DNA from: Victivallis sp. Marseille-Q1083
GTDB lineage: Bacteria > Verrucomicrobiota > Lentisphaeria > Victivallales > Victivallaceae
Assembly: GCF_903645315.1 (NCBI RefSeq)
Contig: NZ_CAHJXL010000001.1
Location: 310,001 to 374,000 of the forward strand
Direction of reading: 5' to 3'
Length of the DNA: 64,000 nt
Each line of letters starts with the position of its first letter. The first letter of the stretch is position 1. Below are positions 1 through 7,924 of this stretch, piece after piece. A program made the position numbers and the translations under genes. A model generated the notes under the pieces. That model worked only from the letters and a program-made list of their open reading frames with translations, did not search any database and was not told the origin of the DNA.

Positions 1-284
1 CCGAATTTCCGGAACCGCACCGACTGCTGACCGGTTTGAACCCCAAAGGCATCCTGCAGGAATATTCGCAACGGCGCTGGAACAGCGCGCCGGAATATAC
101 CGTTTTGAGCATCTCCGGCCCGGAGCACAATCCGAGCTTTGAAGTCGAAGTCAAGGTCGGCAGCATCAGCGCGCTCGGCACCGCCCACACCCGCCGACGG
201 GCGGAAAGCCAGGCGGCCCGCCATGCCATCTGGCAGATCGCCGAATGCGATCCGTCGATCAACGAGTTGAAATTGCACAATTGA
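1..284 (+). CDS. rnc: Ribonuclease III, C-terminal fragment (dsRNA-binding domain)
   Basis: The frame is open from base 3 and ends at the TGA at 282-284, so this is the 3' end of a gene that starts before the window. The visible ~93 residues form a double-stranded RNA-binding domain: NPKGILQEYSQ, then PEYTVLSISGPEH, then VEVKVGSI, and a basic RRRAESQAARHAIW helix. That order (LQE...PeY...GP-H...F-V-V...K-AE-xAA) is the classic dsRBD at the C-terminus of RNase III, the endonuclease that matures rRNA and cleaves structured mRNA. The catalytic domain lies outside the window. Another dsRBD protein is possible, but the DPK/NPK-LQE entry is typical of rnc. The next gene begins 29 bases later on the same strand. 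Confidence 0.85.
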   Translation, partial: EFPEPHRLLTGLNPKGILQEYSQRRWNSAPEYTVLSISGPEHNPSFEVEVKVGSISALGTAHTRRRAESQAARHAIWQIAECDPSINELKLHN

Positions 285-313
285 ACTTCCAAGCGGAAAG
301 GGACCGAGCCGAT

Positions 314-1429
314 ATGTATGCTTATCAGTTGAAATATCCGGAACACATCCTGTTCGGCGACGGTGTCCGATCCCGTTTGCCGGAATGGCTGCGCGCCGAA
401 GACCGGATTCTATTGTTGACCGGCAGCCTGCGCCGCCAGCCGGGCCGGCTGGCACAGTTCGAAAGCCTGCTGGCCGACCGACTGGTCGCCCACGCCGTCG
501 TCTCCGGCGGCGAACCGACCGTCCAGCGTGTCGATGAATTGCTGACCGCCGCCCGAAGCCAGCGGATCGATACCGTCGTCGCCATCGGCGGCGGCAGCGT
601 CCTCGACGCCGGCAAAACCGTCGCCGCGCTGCTGTTCGGTGACGGTCCGGCGGCCGATTATTTTTACCGGCGGCGGCCGATGCCGGCCGGCGGCGCCCGC
701 TTGTTCACGCTGCCGACCACCGCCGGCACCGGCGCGGAAATCACTTCCAACGCGGTCCTGATCGACGAATCCAACCACCTGAAGCAGTCGATCCGCCATG
801 AATCGATGTTCGCCACCGCCGCGCTGGTCGATCCGCAACTCACCTGGAGCTGCCCGCCGGACGTCACCGCCGCCAGCGGCATGGACGCCCTGACCCAGGC
901 GATCGAATCGTATCTGTCCAACAAAGCCAACCGCGCCACCCGTCCGCTGGCCGCCGAAGCGGCCAGGCTGCTGCTGAGGCGCCTGCCGCAACTGATCGCG
1001 GCGCCGGACGATGCCGACGCCCGGCGCGACACGGCGGAAGCGGCGATGCTCGGCGCCATGGCATTCAGCGCCAGCGGCCTCGGCGCCGTGCACGGCCTGG
1101 CCCATCCGATCGGCAGTCTGCTGCATTTGCCGCACGGCGTCTGCTGCGCGGTGCTGCTGCCGGCAATCATGCGCTGGAACTTGCCGCAATGCCGCGCGGA
1201 ACTGGAAGAATTGAGCCGTTACTGCCATTGCGGCGATGCCGAAGCGCTGATCGCCGCCGTCGGCCAGATGAACCGGGACTTCGGCCTGCCGGACTCCTTC
1301 CGCCCGGCCGGACTGCAAGCCGGAAATTTCGACTTCATCGTCAAAAACTGCCGGAGCGGCAGCATGAGTTGCAACCCGCGTCCGTTGACCGACGCCGATG
1401 TCCGCACATTGCTCAAGGAGCTGTCATGA
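314..1429 (+). CDS. Iron-containing alcohol dehydrogenase family protein
   Basis: A 371-residue NAD(P)-dependent group III (Fe-type) alcohol dehydrogenase. I chose the ATG at 314 because the protein then begins MYAYQLKYPEHILFGDG, matching the family's 'P..I.fG.G' entry, and a purine-rich stretch (GGAAAGGGACCGAG) precedes it. The nucleotide-binding loop GGGSVLDAGK and the signature TTAGTGAEITSNAV are present. Expected metal ligands are D191, H260 and H274. The second ligand position (residue 195, four after D191) is Gln instead of His, in GMDALTQAIE. The real substrate cannot be read from sequence. The stop codon overlaps the ATG of the next gene (ATGA), so translation is probably coupled to the PfkB kinase. 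Confidence 0.85.
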   Translation: MYAYQLKYPEHILFGDGVRSRLPEWLRAEDRILLLTGSLRRQPGRLAQFESLLADRLVAHAVVSGGEPTVQRVDELLTAARSQRIDTVVAIGGGSVLDAGKTVAALLFGDGPAADYFYRRRPMPAGGARLFTLPTTAGTGAEITSNAVLIDESNHLKQSIRHESMFATAALVDPQLTWSCPPDVTAASGMDALTQAIESYLSNKANRATRPLAAEAARLLLRRLPQLIAAPDDADARRDTAEAAMLGAMAFSASGLGAVHGLAHPIGSLLHLPHGVCCAVLLPAIMRWNLPQCRAELEELSRYCHCGDAEALIAAVGQMNRDFGLPDSFRPAGLQAGNFDFIVKNCRSGSMSCNPRPLTDADVRTLLKELS

Positions 1430-2388
1430 GCGCGCCCGTCCTGCTGGTTCTCGGCCCCAATCCGGCCTGGCAGAAAACGCTATTTTTCGACGCGTTCCGG
1501 CCCGGCCAGGTCAACCGGGCCCATCGCCTGGAGGAATTCGCCTCCGGCAAGGGCATCAACTTCTGCCGGGCGGCCGGTTGTCACGGCCGGGCGACCACCT
1601 GTCTGGTTCAATTTCTCGGCGGACGCAGCGGTCAGTCGATCTCCGAAGCACTCGAACAGGAACAATTGCCGGCCGTCAGCATCCCGCTGGCAGCGGCCAC
1701 CCGCTGCTGTACGACCTGCCTGGACGAGCCGGCCCAAAGCATGACCGAACTGATCGAACCGGCCGCCACGGCGGGGGAAGCGGCAGTCGAGGCATTTCTG
1801 GCCGCCGTGGCGGAGCGGGTTTCCGGCGCCGATGCAATGGCGCTCTGCGGAACGCTGCCGGGCGAAACGACGCCGGCGCTTTATGTCCGGGCGGCTCAAC
1901 TGGCCGCCCGGGCCGGCAAAGCGCTGCTGGTCGATTCCTGGCAGCAGATTGAACCGGTATTGGCCACCGGCGGCCTCATCCACCTGAAAATCAACCGGGA
2001 GGAGCTGGTCTCTCTCGCCGGCGACCGGCAAATTCCGGCCGCCGCCGGCTGGATGTTCGAACATTTTCCGTTGAAAAGCCTCGCCGTCACCGACGGCGCC
2101 GCCAGCGCCTGGCTGACCGACGGCGTGCTGCTTCACCAATTCCATCTGCCCCGGCTGCCGCGAATCGTCAATCCGCTGGGCAGCGGCGATACCGCCGGAG
2201 CGGTATTTTTGAGCGAACTGGTCAACCATACGCCGCTGGCCGAAGCGTTTGCGGCCGGACTGGCGGCGGCTTCGGCCAACTGCCTGAGCAGCCGGTGCGG
2301 CCGGTTCGATCCAACCGATGCCCGGATCCTGCGCCGGCAGATAACCATAGAATCAACCCAACTTCAGGAGAAAATTGATCATGAGTGA
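1426..2388 (+). CDS. PfkB-family sugar kinase (1-phosphofructokinase / tagatose-6-phosphate kinase type)
   Basis: A 320-residue PfkB (ribokinase superfamily) kinase that would transfer phosphate from ATP to a sugar or sugar phosphate. The N-terminal substrate loop ASGKGINFCRA is the form seen in 1-phosphofructokinase and tagatose-6-phosphate kinase (GKGIN/GKGVN). The C-terminal anion hole is NPLGSGDTAGAVF with D255 as the expected catalytic base; most relatives have GAGD here. The ATG overlaps the dehydrogenase stop, and its own stop overlaps the sppA start by 8 bases, so it lies in a tight operon. A phosphofructokinase-like role is the most economical reading, but the exact substrate is unproven. 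Confidence 0.8.
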   Translation: MSAPVLLVLGPNPAWQKTLFFDAFRPGQVNRAHRLEEFASGKGINFCRAAGCHGRATTCLVQFLGGRSGQSISEALEQEQLPAVSIPLAAATRCCTTCLDEPAQSMTELIEPAATAGEAAVEAFLAAVAERVSGADAMALCGTLPGETTPALYVRAAQLAARAGKALLVDSWQQIEPVLATGGLIHLKINREELVSLAGDRQIPAAAGWMFEHFPLKSLAVTDGAASAWLTDGVLLHQFHLPRLPRIVNPLGSGDTAGAVFLSELVNHTPLAEAFAAGLAAASANCLSSRCGRFDPTDARILRRQITIESTQLQEKIDHE

Positions 2389-3433
2389 ACACCTTCCTTC
2401 CCAACCGCGCAATTGGCTCGGCTATTGCGGCTGTTACACGATGGGCTGTCTTTCGCTGCCGCTATTGTTCGTCATTCTGGCAATCATCGGCGTCATGCTC
2501 GGCAAAAGCCAATTCACCCCGTCGTCGACCGCGTCGCCCTATGACAAGGAAGTCTTGTACGGCGCAGCCGACGCGCCGCGGCAGATCGCCGTCATCGACA
2601 TCGAAGGAGTCATCTACTCCGCCGGCAATTCCTCGCTCTCTTCCAGCGGTGCCGTCAGCGAGGAGATCTGCCGGCAACTGGAATATGTTGCCGGCGACCC
2701 GGCGATCGCCGCAGTCATCCTGCGCGTCAACACGCCGGGCGGCGAAGTGGTGGCCGCGGACAACATCTATCATGAGATCCTGCGCCTGAAGCAGACCTGC
2801 CCGGTCGTCGCGTCGATGGGAGCGATGGCGACCAGCGGCGGCTATTACGTCTCGGCTCCCTGCAGCAAAATCATCGCCCACGAGCTGACGATCACCGGCA
2901 GCATCGGCGTGATCATGAGCAGCTTCAAATATTATGAACTGCTGGACAAAATCGGCCTGGCGCAGGAGAATTACACCTCCGGCAATTTGAAGGATATCTT
3001 AAGCGGCGTCCGGCCGACCTCGCCGGAAGAAAAAGCGATCATCCAGAGCCACATCGATCTGGTCTACAGCCGGTTCGTCCAGATTGTCGCCGATTCCCGG
3101 CCGGATTTGACGGTCGACAAAATCAAGAATTCCATCATCGGCGACGGCCGCATTCTCAGCGCGCCGCAGGCGCTCGAACTGGGATTGATCGACGAACTCG
3201 GCTATTTCGATGCGGCGATCGCCGCCGCCGCGAAATTGGCCGATCTCGGTGAAAACGACTACAGCGTCGTCGCCATCAAACGCAATCTGACGGTAGGCGA
3301 AGCGTTGCGCTCACTGACCAATATCACGGCGGAAACCCCGGACATCAACGTCAATCTGCCGGGCGCGTCGGCCTCATCCCAAAATCAACCTTTGCCGAGC
3401 GGCCGGTTCTATTTCCTGCCGAGCGGTCAATAA
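2381..3433 (+). CDS. sppA: Signal peptide peptidase SppA, S49 family (membrane)
   Basis: A 350-residue membrane serine protease that degrades cleaved signal peptides. One transmembrane segment lies near residues 19-40 (LSLPLLFVILAIIGVMLG), and the S49 domain follows. The catalytic Ser/Lys dyad is readable: S152 in MATSGGYYVSAP and K204 in SGNLKDILS. The 52-residue spacing equals that of the short Bacillus-type SppA, and the length fits that form rather than the ~600-residue E. coli duplication. Start at ATG 2381 is supported by CAGGAG at 2365-2370; this puts the start inside the end of the kinase gene. purT follows after 27 bases. Confidence 0.9.
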   Translation: MSEHLPSQPRNWLGYCGCYTMGCLSLPLLFVILAIIGVMLGKSQFTPSSTASPYDKEVLYGAADAPRQIAVIDIEGVIYSAGNSSLSSSGAVSEEICRQLEYVAGDPAIAAVILRVNTPGGEVVAADNIYHEILRLKQTCPVVASMGAMATSGGYYVSAPCSKIIAHELTITGSIGVIMSSFKYYELLDKIGLAQENYTSGNLKDILSGVRPTSPEEKAIIQSHIDLVYSRFVQIVADSRPDLTVDKIKNSIIGDGRILSAPQALELGLIDELGYFDAAIAAAAKLADLGENDYSVVAIKRNLTVGEALRSLTNITAETPDINVNLPGASASSQNQPLPSGRFYFLPSGQ

Positions 3434-3460
3434 CCCTTTCAAACCACGGAATCAGTCAAT

Positions 3461-4642
3461 ATGACCACCATCGGTACCGCCCTGACGCCGACCGCCACCA
3501 GAGTTCTGCTCTGCGGCTCCGGCGAACTGGGCAAAGAAGTCACCCTGGAACTGCAGCGGCTCGGCGTCGAAGTCATCGCCGTCGACCGCTACGCCAACGC
3601 GCCGGCCATGCAACTGGCGCACCGTTCCCATGTCGTCAACATGCTCGACGGCGCGGCGCTCCGCCGCATCATCGAACAGGAAAAACCCGATTACATCGTT
3701 CCGGAAGTCGAAGCGATCGCCACCGCCACGCTGCTCGAGCTGGAACAGGAGGGCTACCGGGTCATCCCGACCGCCCGGGCCGCCTTCCTGACGATGAACC
3801 GCGAAGGCATCCGCCGGCTGGCCGCCGAAGAACTCGGTCTGCCGACTTCACGTTACCGTTTCGCCGCCAGCCGGGAGGAGTTCGATGCGGCGGTCGAGGC
3901 GATCGGGCTGCCCTGCGTCGTCAAGCCGATCATGAGCTCCTCCGGCCACGGCCAGAGCACGGTCAAAACGGCAGCCGATCTCGACCGGGCCTGGCAGTAC
4001 GCCCAGGAAGGCGGCCGGGCCGGGGCCGGCAAAGTCATCGTCGAAGCCTTCGTCCCGTTCGACTATGAAATCACCCAGCTGACGGTCCGGCACGCCGGCG
4101 GCACCAGCTTCCTCGAACCGATCGGCCATCACCAGGTCGACGGCGACTACCGCGAATCCTGGCAGCCGCAGGCGATGAGCCCGGCCGCCCGCGCCAAAGC
4201 GCGGGAAATCGCCGGCAAAATCACCGCCGCGCTGGGCGGATTCGGCATTTTCGGCGTCGAACTCTTCATCAAGGGCGATGAAGTGATCTTCAGCGAAGTG
4301 TCGCCGCGGCCGCATGATACCGGTATGGTCACGTTGATCTCGCAGGACCTCTCCGAATTCGCGCTGCACGCCCGGGCGATCCTGGGTTTGCCGATTCCCA
4401 ATATCGCCTTTCACGGGCCGTCGGCCTCCAAAGCGATCGTCGCGGAAGGCAACTCGAACGCGGTCCGTTTCGGCAACCTGGCCGAAGTGCTGGCCGAACC
4501 GGACACCGCCATCCGGCTGTTCGGCAAGGCGGAAGTCAGAGGACACCGCCGGGTCGGCGTCCTGCTGGCCCGGGCCGCTTCGGCCGAAGAGGCGCTGGCC
4601 AAAGCGGAACGGGCTTACGAAAAACTGGAGCTGCATTTGTAA
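3461..4642 (+). CDS. purT: Formate-dependent phosphoribosylglycinamide formyltransferase 2
   Basis: A 393-residue ATP-grasp enzyme that makes formyl-GAR from GAR, formate and ATP, an alternative to folate-dependent PurN in purine synthesis. The order fits PurT well: Rossmann-like start ([13 protein letters not shown]), adenine/ribose region ([17 protein letters not shown]), the PEVEAIAT motif, the ATP-grasp core ([14 protein letters not shown]) and the metal site region [16 protein letters not shown]. Length and motifs are full, so it is probably functional. It lies between sppA and a PD-(D/E)XK-like gene with gaps of about 20-30 bases, probably one transcript with them. Confidence 0.96.
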   Translation: MTTIGTALTPTATRVLLCGSGELGKEVTLELQRLGVEVIAVDRYANAPAMQLAHRSHVVNMLDGAALRRIIEQEKPDYIVPEVEAIATATLLELEQEGYRVIPTARAAFLTMNREGIRRLAAEELGLPTSRYRFAASREEFDAAVEAIGLPCVVKPIMSSSGHGQSTVKTAADLDRAWQYAQEGGRAGAGKVIVEAFVPFDYEITQLTVRHAGGTSFLEPIGHHQVDGDYRESWQPQAMSPAARAKAREIAGKITAALGGFGIFGVELFIKGDEVIFSEVSPRPHDTGMVTLISQDLSEFALHARAILGLPIPNIAFHGPSASKAIVAEGNSNAVRFGNLAEVLAEPDTAIRLFGKAEVRGHRRVGVLLARAASAEEALAKAERAYEKLELHL

Positions 4643-4663
4643 AGCAGGGAGAAATCCGCCGAA

Positions 4664-5566
4664 ATGCCGGAGCTTGTCCACCTCCAGCCGGCCTGGTCCC
4701 ACGCCAGGAGCAGGATGTTCCGGCGTTGCCGGCGGGAATATTTTCTGCACTATCACGCCGCCGCCGGCGGTTTCCGCAGCGATGCGCCGCCGGAGACCCG
4801 GTTGATCTATCAGCAGAAGCAACTGAGCGGGCTGCGGCTCTGGCTGACGCAATTGCTGCGGCAGGCGGTTTACCGCACGCTGTACCGGTATCCGGACGAT
4901 AGGCCGGAGCCGGCGGGCCGGCTGACCGCGGAATTGTGGCGGCTCTATCACCGCGACCGGCGGGCGTTGCTGCTGGAAAATTGGCGCGACGACCCGGCCG
5001 GCAGCCCGAACCTGCCGGAATTTTACTATGACTGTCAATCGCCGGAGCAACTGTTTCAGGAAGCGCAGGCTCTGCTGGAAACCGGCCTGGCCGCTTTTCA
5101 AGCCTGTGCCCGTTTCCATCGCCTGTGGGATTTGACGCTGTTTCATCTGATGCCGTTGGAACAATGGCAGCGTTTCTACCTCGGCGCCGTCGAACTGTAT
5201 CTCACCGCCGCGTTTGCCTACCAGCGGCACGGACAACTTTATTTCTGGGAAATCCAATTGCCCGGCGCCGCCGAAATCCAACGCCGTGACCTCGCCGCAC
5301 TGCATAAATTCTATGCCTTCGGCCGGCGTCATCTGTCGCCGGACAAAGTGACCACGTTCTTTTATCAGCCGGGCGCCTCACGGGCGGAAGTTCTGCCGGA
5401 TGCCGACTTGAACTGCAGCGAACTTCGCCTGCTGATCGATGCGGAGGCGGCGCAATTTCTTTCGGCCTTCCGCTCCATTCGGTCGCCGGAAGAACTGCCG
5501 GAAACCCCGGAGCATTGTCCCGGCTGCCGTTTCAGAGGATATTGCCGGCAAACGCCGCACGGTTGA
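4664..5566 (+). CDS. Stand-alone PD-(D/E)XK-superfamily protein with Fe-S-type cysteines
   Basis: A 300-residue protein resembling the nuclease domain of AddB/RecB/Cas4 proteins. Seen directly: an N-terminal SRMFRRCRREYF with C22, and a C-terminal C285-x2-C288-x5-C294 cluster (CPGCRFRGYC). One distant N-terminal Cys plus CxxCx5C is exactly the arrangement that holds the 4Fe-4S staple in AddB. The core positions look altered: where relatives have G-x-x-D and D-x-K, this protein has GAVELYL and WEIQLPG, giving E and E-x-Q. E-x-Q catalytic triads do exist (BglII), so activity is possible but not assured. No helicase is encoded nearby. It is the last gene of the rnc-purT run. Confidence 0.6.
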   Translation: MPELVHLQPAWSHARSRMFRRCRREYFLHYHAAAGGFRSDAPPETRLIYQQKQLSGLRLWLTQLLRQAVYRTLYRYPDDRPEPAGRLTAELWRLYHRDRRALLLENWRDDPAGSPNLPEFYYDCQSPEQLFQEAQALLETGLAAFQACARFHRLWDLTLFHLMPLEQWQRFYLGAVELYLTAAFAYQRHGQLYFWEIQLPGAAEIQRRDLAALHKFYAFGRRHLSPDKVTTFFYQPGASRAEVLPDADLNCSELRLLIDAEAAQFLSAFRSIRSPEELPETPEHCPGCRFRGYCRQTPHG

Positions 5567-5639
5567 TGCTTTCAAAAGAAGCACAAGCGAGGCGATTCCC
5601 GGCCAGAAGTCACCGGTTCTCTCCATCAGCCGCGTCCTC

Positions 5640-5870
5640 TCATGGCGGTTCGCCGGAATCGGCCGAAATGGCGGCAATGGCAAAATTCCAACCGCGCGTC
5701 ACCAGATTGAACCGATCAACCTTATTGCGTTTCTCGCTTTTCACCCGGACGGCGATGAGGTTCTTCAGTCCATTTTTCAATTTGGCCGCTTCGATCACCG
5801 CCGCCGGACCGAAGTCACCGGCCGCGAACAGGCGGCTGCGGTTTGAGAAAAAGCATTGCCGGCATTGTCG
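5640..5870 (-). pseudogene. Possible remnant of a coding region, unidentified
   Basis: The 598-base gap between the PD-(D/E)XK-like gene and the GntR regulator holds a 76-codon open stretch on the minus strand with no ATG, closed by in-frame stops at both ends. Its translation looks protein-like (for example LFAAGDFGPAAVIEAAKL and VDRFNLVTRGWNFAIAAIS) and uses the same GC-rich codons as real genes here. I read it as the tail of a decayed gene. It could also be chance in GC-rich DNA. Upstream of it (5890-6090) the sequence turns AT-rich and I see no gene. Confidence 0.25.
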
Positions 5871-6092
5871 TCAGAAAAGCCGCCAATGAAAAAATTTGCC
5901 CGGATCTTTTCCGGAAAAGATCCGGAGCGGTCCGGAAATTTACGCCAAAAAGGGAACAAATAATCATCAATAAGGATACAAATAGAACATGATCTATTCA
6001 ATTATTTAGATTTAATATTACTTGACATCAATATATTAAATAATATTTTGACTTCTTTTTGTAAAAAATATGTTAAAATACCGCTTTGGGGA

Positions 6093-6121
6093 TTGACTTT
6101 TGTCATTTTTTTTGCTATTAT
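6093..6121 (+). promoter_or_regulatory. Sigma-70-type promoter of the GntR regulator gene
   Basis: TTGACT at 6093-6098, a 17-base spacer, and TATTAT at 6116-6121 preceded by TGC, giving an extended -10 (TGCTATTAT). A GGGG run sits just before the -35. It lies 44 bases upstream of the regulator ATG. Confidence 0.75.
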
Positions 6122-6126
6122 ATCTC

Positions 6127-6137
6127 TTGGAAACCAA
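6127..6137. promoter_or_regulatory. Possible operator at the GntR-gene start site
   Basis: TTGGAAACCAA, a palindrome with a 3-base centre, lies just past the -10, where transcription should begin. It is a natural site for autoregulation, but it is short and could be chance. Confidence 0.35.
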
Positions 6138-6164
6138 TCATAGCGACAATCGAACGGAACGAAG

Positions 6165-7175
6165 ATGAGTTTCAAATATCAAGAGTTGGCCAATTACTAC
6201 CGGGAGAAGATTTCGGCCGGCGAATTGTCGCCCGGCGAACGGATGTGTACGGAAGCGGAACTGGTCGAACAGTTCCATATTTCGCGCAAAACCGCCCGAC
6301 AGGCGTTGGAGGAACTCAAAAAAGCCGGCCTGATCCGCAGCCGGCGCGGCGCCGGCACTTTCGTCCGTGCCGCCGACGGCGGACGGAAACGGAAAAGCAA
6401 AGCGGTACGGAATGTCATTTTGCTGTTCATCGATACCGCCAGCCTGGCCGACAGTTATGAATCGCACCTGGCTTCGGCGCTGTCCAAACTGGCCGGGCCG
6501 GAAAATTTGTCATTGTCGGTACGTTACCTGACCACCGGCGACTTCTTCGATGAACAGGCGATGAAAAACCTCCGCGGTGCCGGCGCCGATCTCTTCTGGG
6601 TGGACGGCTTCGTCACCGAAGCCCACGAGTATCTGCTGATGCAACTGGACATCCCTTATCTGTTGATCGGCGACTGGCCGCAGTTGCCGCACGGGCCGCA
6701 GATCAAATATGACTGGCAGGCGCTGGGTTCCGAAGCGGCCGAATACCTTTGCCAGGCGGCCGATTATCCGGTGGTGGCAATCAGCAAACCGCTGCAGAAC
6801 GGCGGCAATCCCTATTATTTTTACAGCGGCATCCAGCGGGCCTGCCGCCGGAACGACCGGCCGTTGCTGCTGTACATGTCCTCCAGTTTCAACGATTTCG
6901 ACGCCACTCCGCTGTTGAACGATCATTTCCGGCTGTTCGGCGACAGCAAATTCTCGCTGGTCACTTCGCCGCACTTTCTCGGCAGTGTCGAAAAAGCGCT
7001 GCTGCTGCACGCCGACCGCCGCTTCGATGCTCCGATCGCCGTCGCCGGCGCGCAGCATCTGATCACGCCGTCCAGTTACCCGAAAGTTCGTTATTTCAAT
7101 TTCAATATCGATGAATACGCGACTCAAATTCTCGCGGCACACAGGAAACTTGTCGACAGCCTGGTCCGCGACTGA
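6165..7175 (+). CDS. GntR-type transcription regulator with a large ligand-binding domain
   Basis: A 336-residue regulator. Residues 1-70 are a GntR winged helix: [16 protein letters not shown], then the recognition region [20 protein letters not shown] and the wing SRRGAGTFV. Residues ~84-336 look like a periplasmic-binding-protein-type sensor as in AraR, with NVILLFIDT starting the first strand and a probable ligand cleft around YLLIGDWP. The ligand is presumably a sugar, but nothing in the sequence names it. It has its own strong promoter, and a prepilin-like gene and a GH123-like enzyme follow on the same strand, so it probably controls that operon and itself. Confidence 0.85.
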   Translation: MSFKYQELANYYREKISAGELSPGERMCTEAELVEQFHISRKTARQALEELKKAGLIRSRRGAGTFVRAADGGRKRKSKAVRNVILLFIDTASLADSYESHLASALSKLAGPENLSLSVRYLTTGDFFDEQAMKNLRGAGADLFWVDGFVTEAHEYLLMQLDIPYLLIGDWPQLPHGPQIKYDWQALGSEAAEYLCQAADYPVVAISKPLQNGGNPYYFYSGIQRACRRNDRPLLLYMSSSFNDFDATPLLNDHFRLFGDSKFSLVTSPHFLGSVEKALLLHADRRFDAPIAVAGAQHLITPSSYPKVRYFNFNIDEYATQILAAHRKLVDSLVRD

Positions 7176-7228
7176 AGGAGAGAAGCGGTTCTCGTGAACC
7201 TCAAACCACAATAAAGGAGTACCGGAAA

Positions 7229-7924
7229 ATGAAAAGTAGATTCACACTGATTGAATTGCTCGTCGTAATTGCGATCATAGCGATTCTCGCCAGCATGCTG
7301 CTGCCGGCGCTGGGAAAAGCGAAGGAATCGGCGGTGGCAATTTCCTGCGTCAACAACCAGAAGAATATCGGATTGGGATTGATCATGTACGCCGATGAGA
7401 ACGACGGGGAAATTCCGCCTCATTATCTGTATGACAAGAATATGACACCGGCGGAAACCACCTGGGCAGGCATGCTGATGGGCAACACGGTAAACGGCAA
7501 CTTCAAAAAATCGATCTACTGTCCGGCCGCTCCGGCGCCGAAAGATCCGGAAGCGATGGCCAATGTCTTTTTCAATACCTATGGCATTCACTATGGCCAT
7601 GATGGCGGGAATATGAAATTTTCCACCCGGCAGCCCAAAGATCGTTATAATGCTACAGCCGAAAAGTTCGCGTTCTGGGACCTGATCGACAGTCCGAGCT
7701 CTCTGCCGCTGGTCGCCGACTGCATCAATCCGAACAGCGGCAGCGTTCAGTGGTCGGCAATGTATTCGCGCGAAGCCTCCGGCGCGTTGAACCTGCAGCA
7801 CAACAACCGGGCCAACATTCTGTTCTTTGACGGCCATGTGGAGCCTCACACCGACAACCAGGCGTATGAGCTGGGCTATCTGTCCTATATAAAAAATGGC
7901 ATCAGAATCAATCGCGACAAATGA
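7229..7924 (+). CDS. Prepilin-like protein with N-terminal methylation motif and H-X9-DG domain
   Basis: A 231-residue type IV pilin/pseudopilin-like protein. It starts MKSR then [12 protein letters not shown] with Glu at +5, followed by a hydrophobic helix ending in [10 protein letters not shown]. The globular part has C40, a second Cys in YCPAAPAP, and the C-terminal [12 protein letters not shown], which is H-X9-DG. The residue before Phe is Arg, not the Gly usually needed by prepilin peptidase. Known relatives are TIGR02532/DUF1559-type proteins, abundant in Planctomycetes and Lentisphaerae; their role is unsettled. The ATG follows AAAGGAG at 7213. Its stop overlaps the start of the GH123-like gene, so the two are coupled. 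Confidence 0.85.
   Translation: MKSRFTLIELLVVIAIIAILASMLLPALGKAKESAVAISCVNNQKNIGLGLIMYADENDGEIPPHYLYDKNMTPAETTWAGMLMGNTVNGNFKKSIYCPAAPAPKDPEAMANVFFNTYGIHYGHDGGNMKFSTRQPKDRYNATAEKFAFWDLIDSPSSLPLVADCINPNSGSVQWSAMYSREASGALNLQHNNRANILFFDGHVEPHTDNQAYELGYLSYIKNGIRINRDK

Noticed and set aside
3848-5332. A 494-codon open frame on the minus strand
   Set aside because: It lies antisense to purT and the PD-(D/E)XK-like gene, is rich in Arg, Gln and Gly, and matches no family. Such shadows are common in GC-rich genes.
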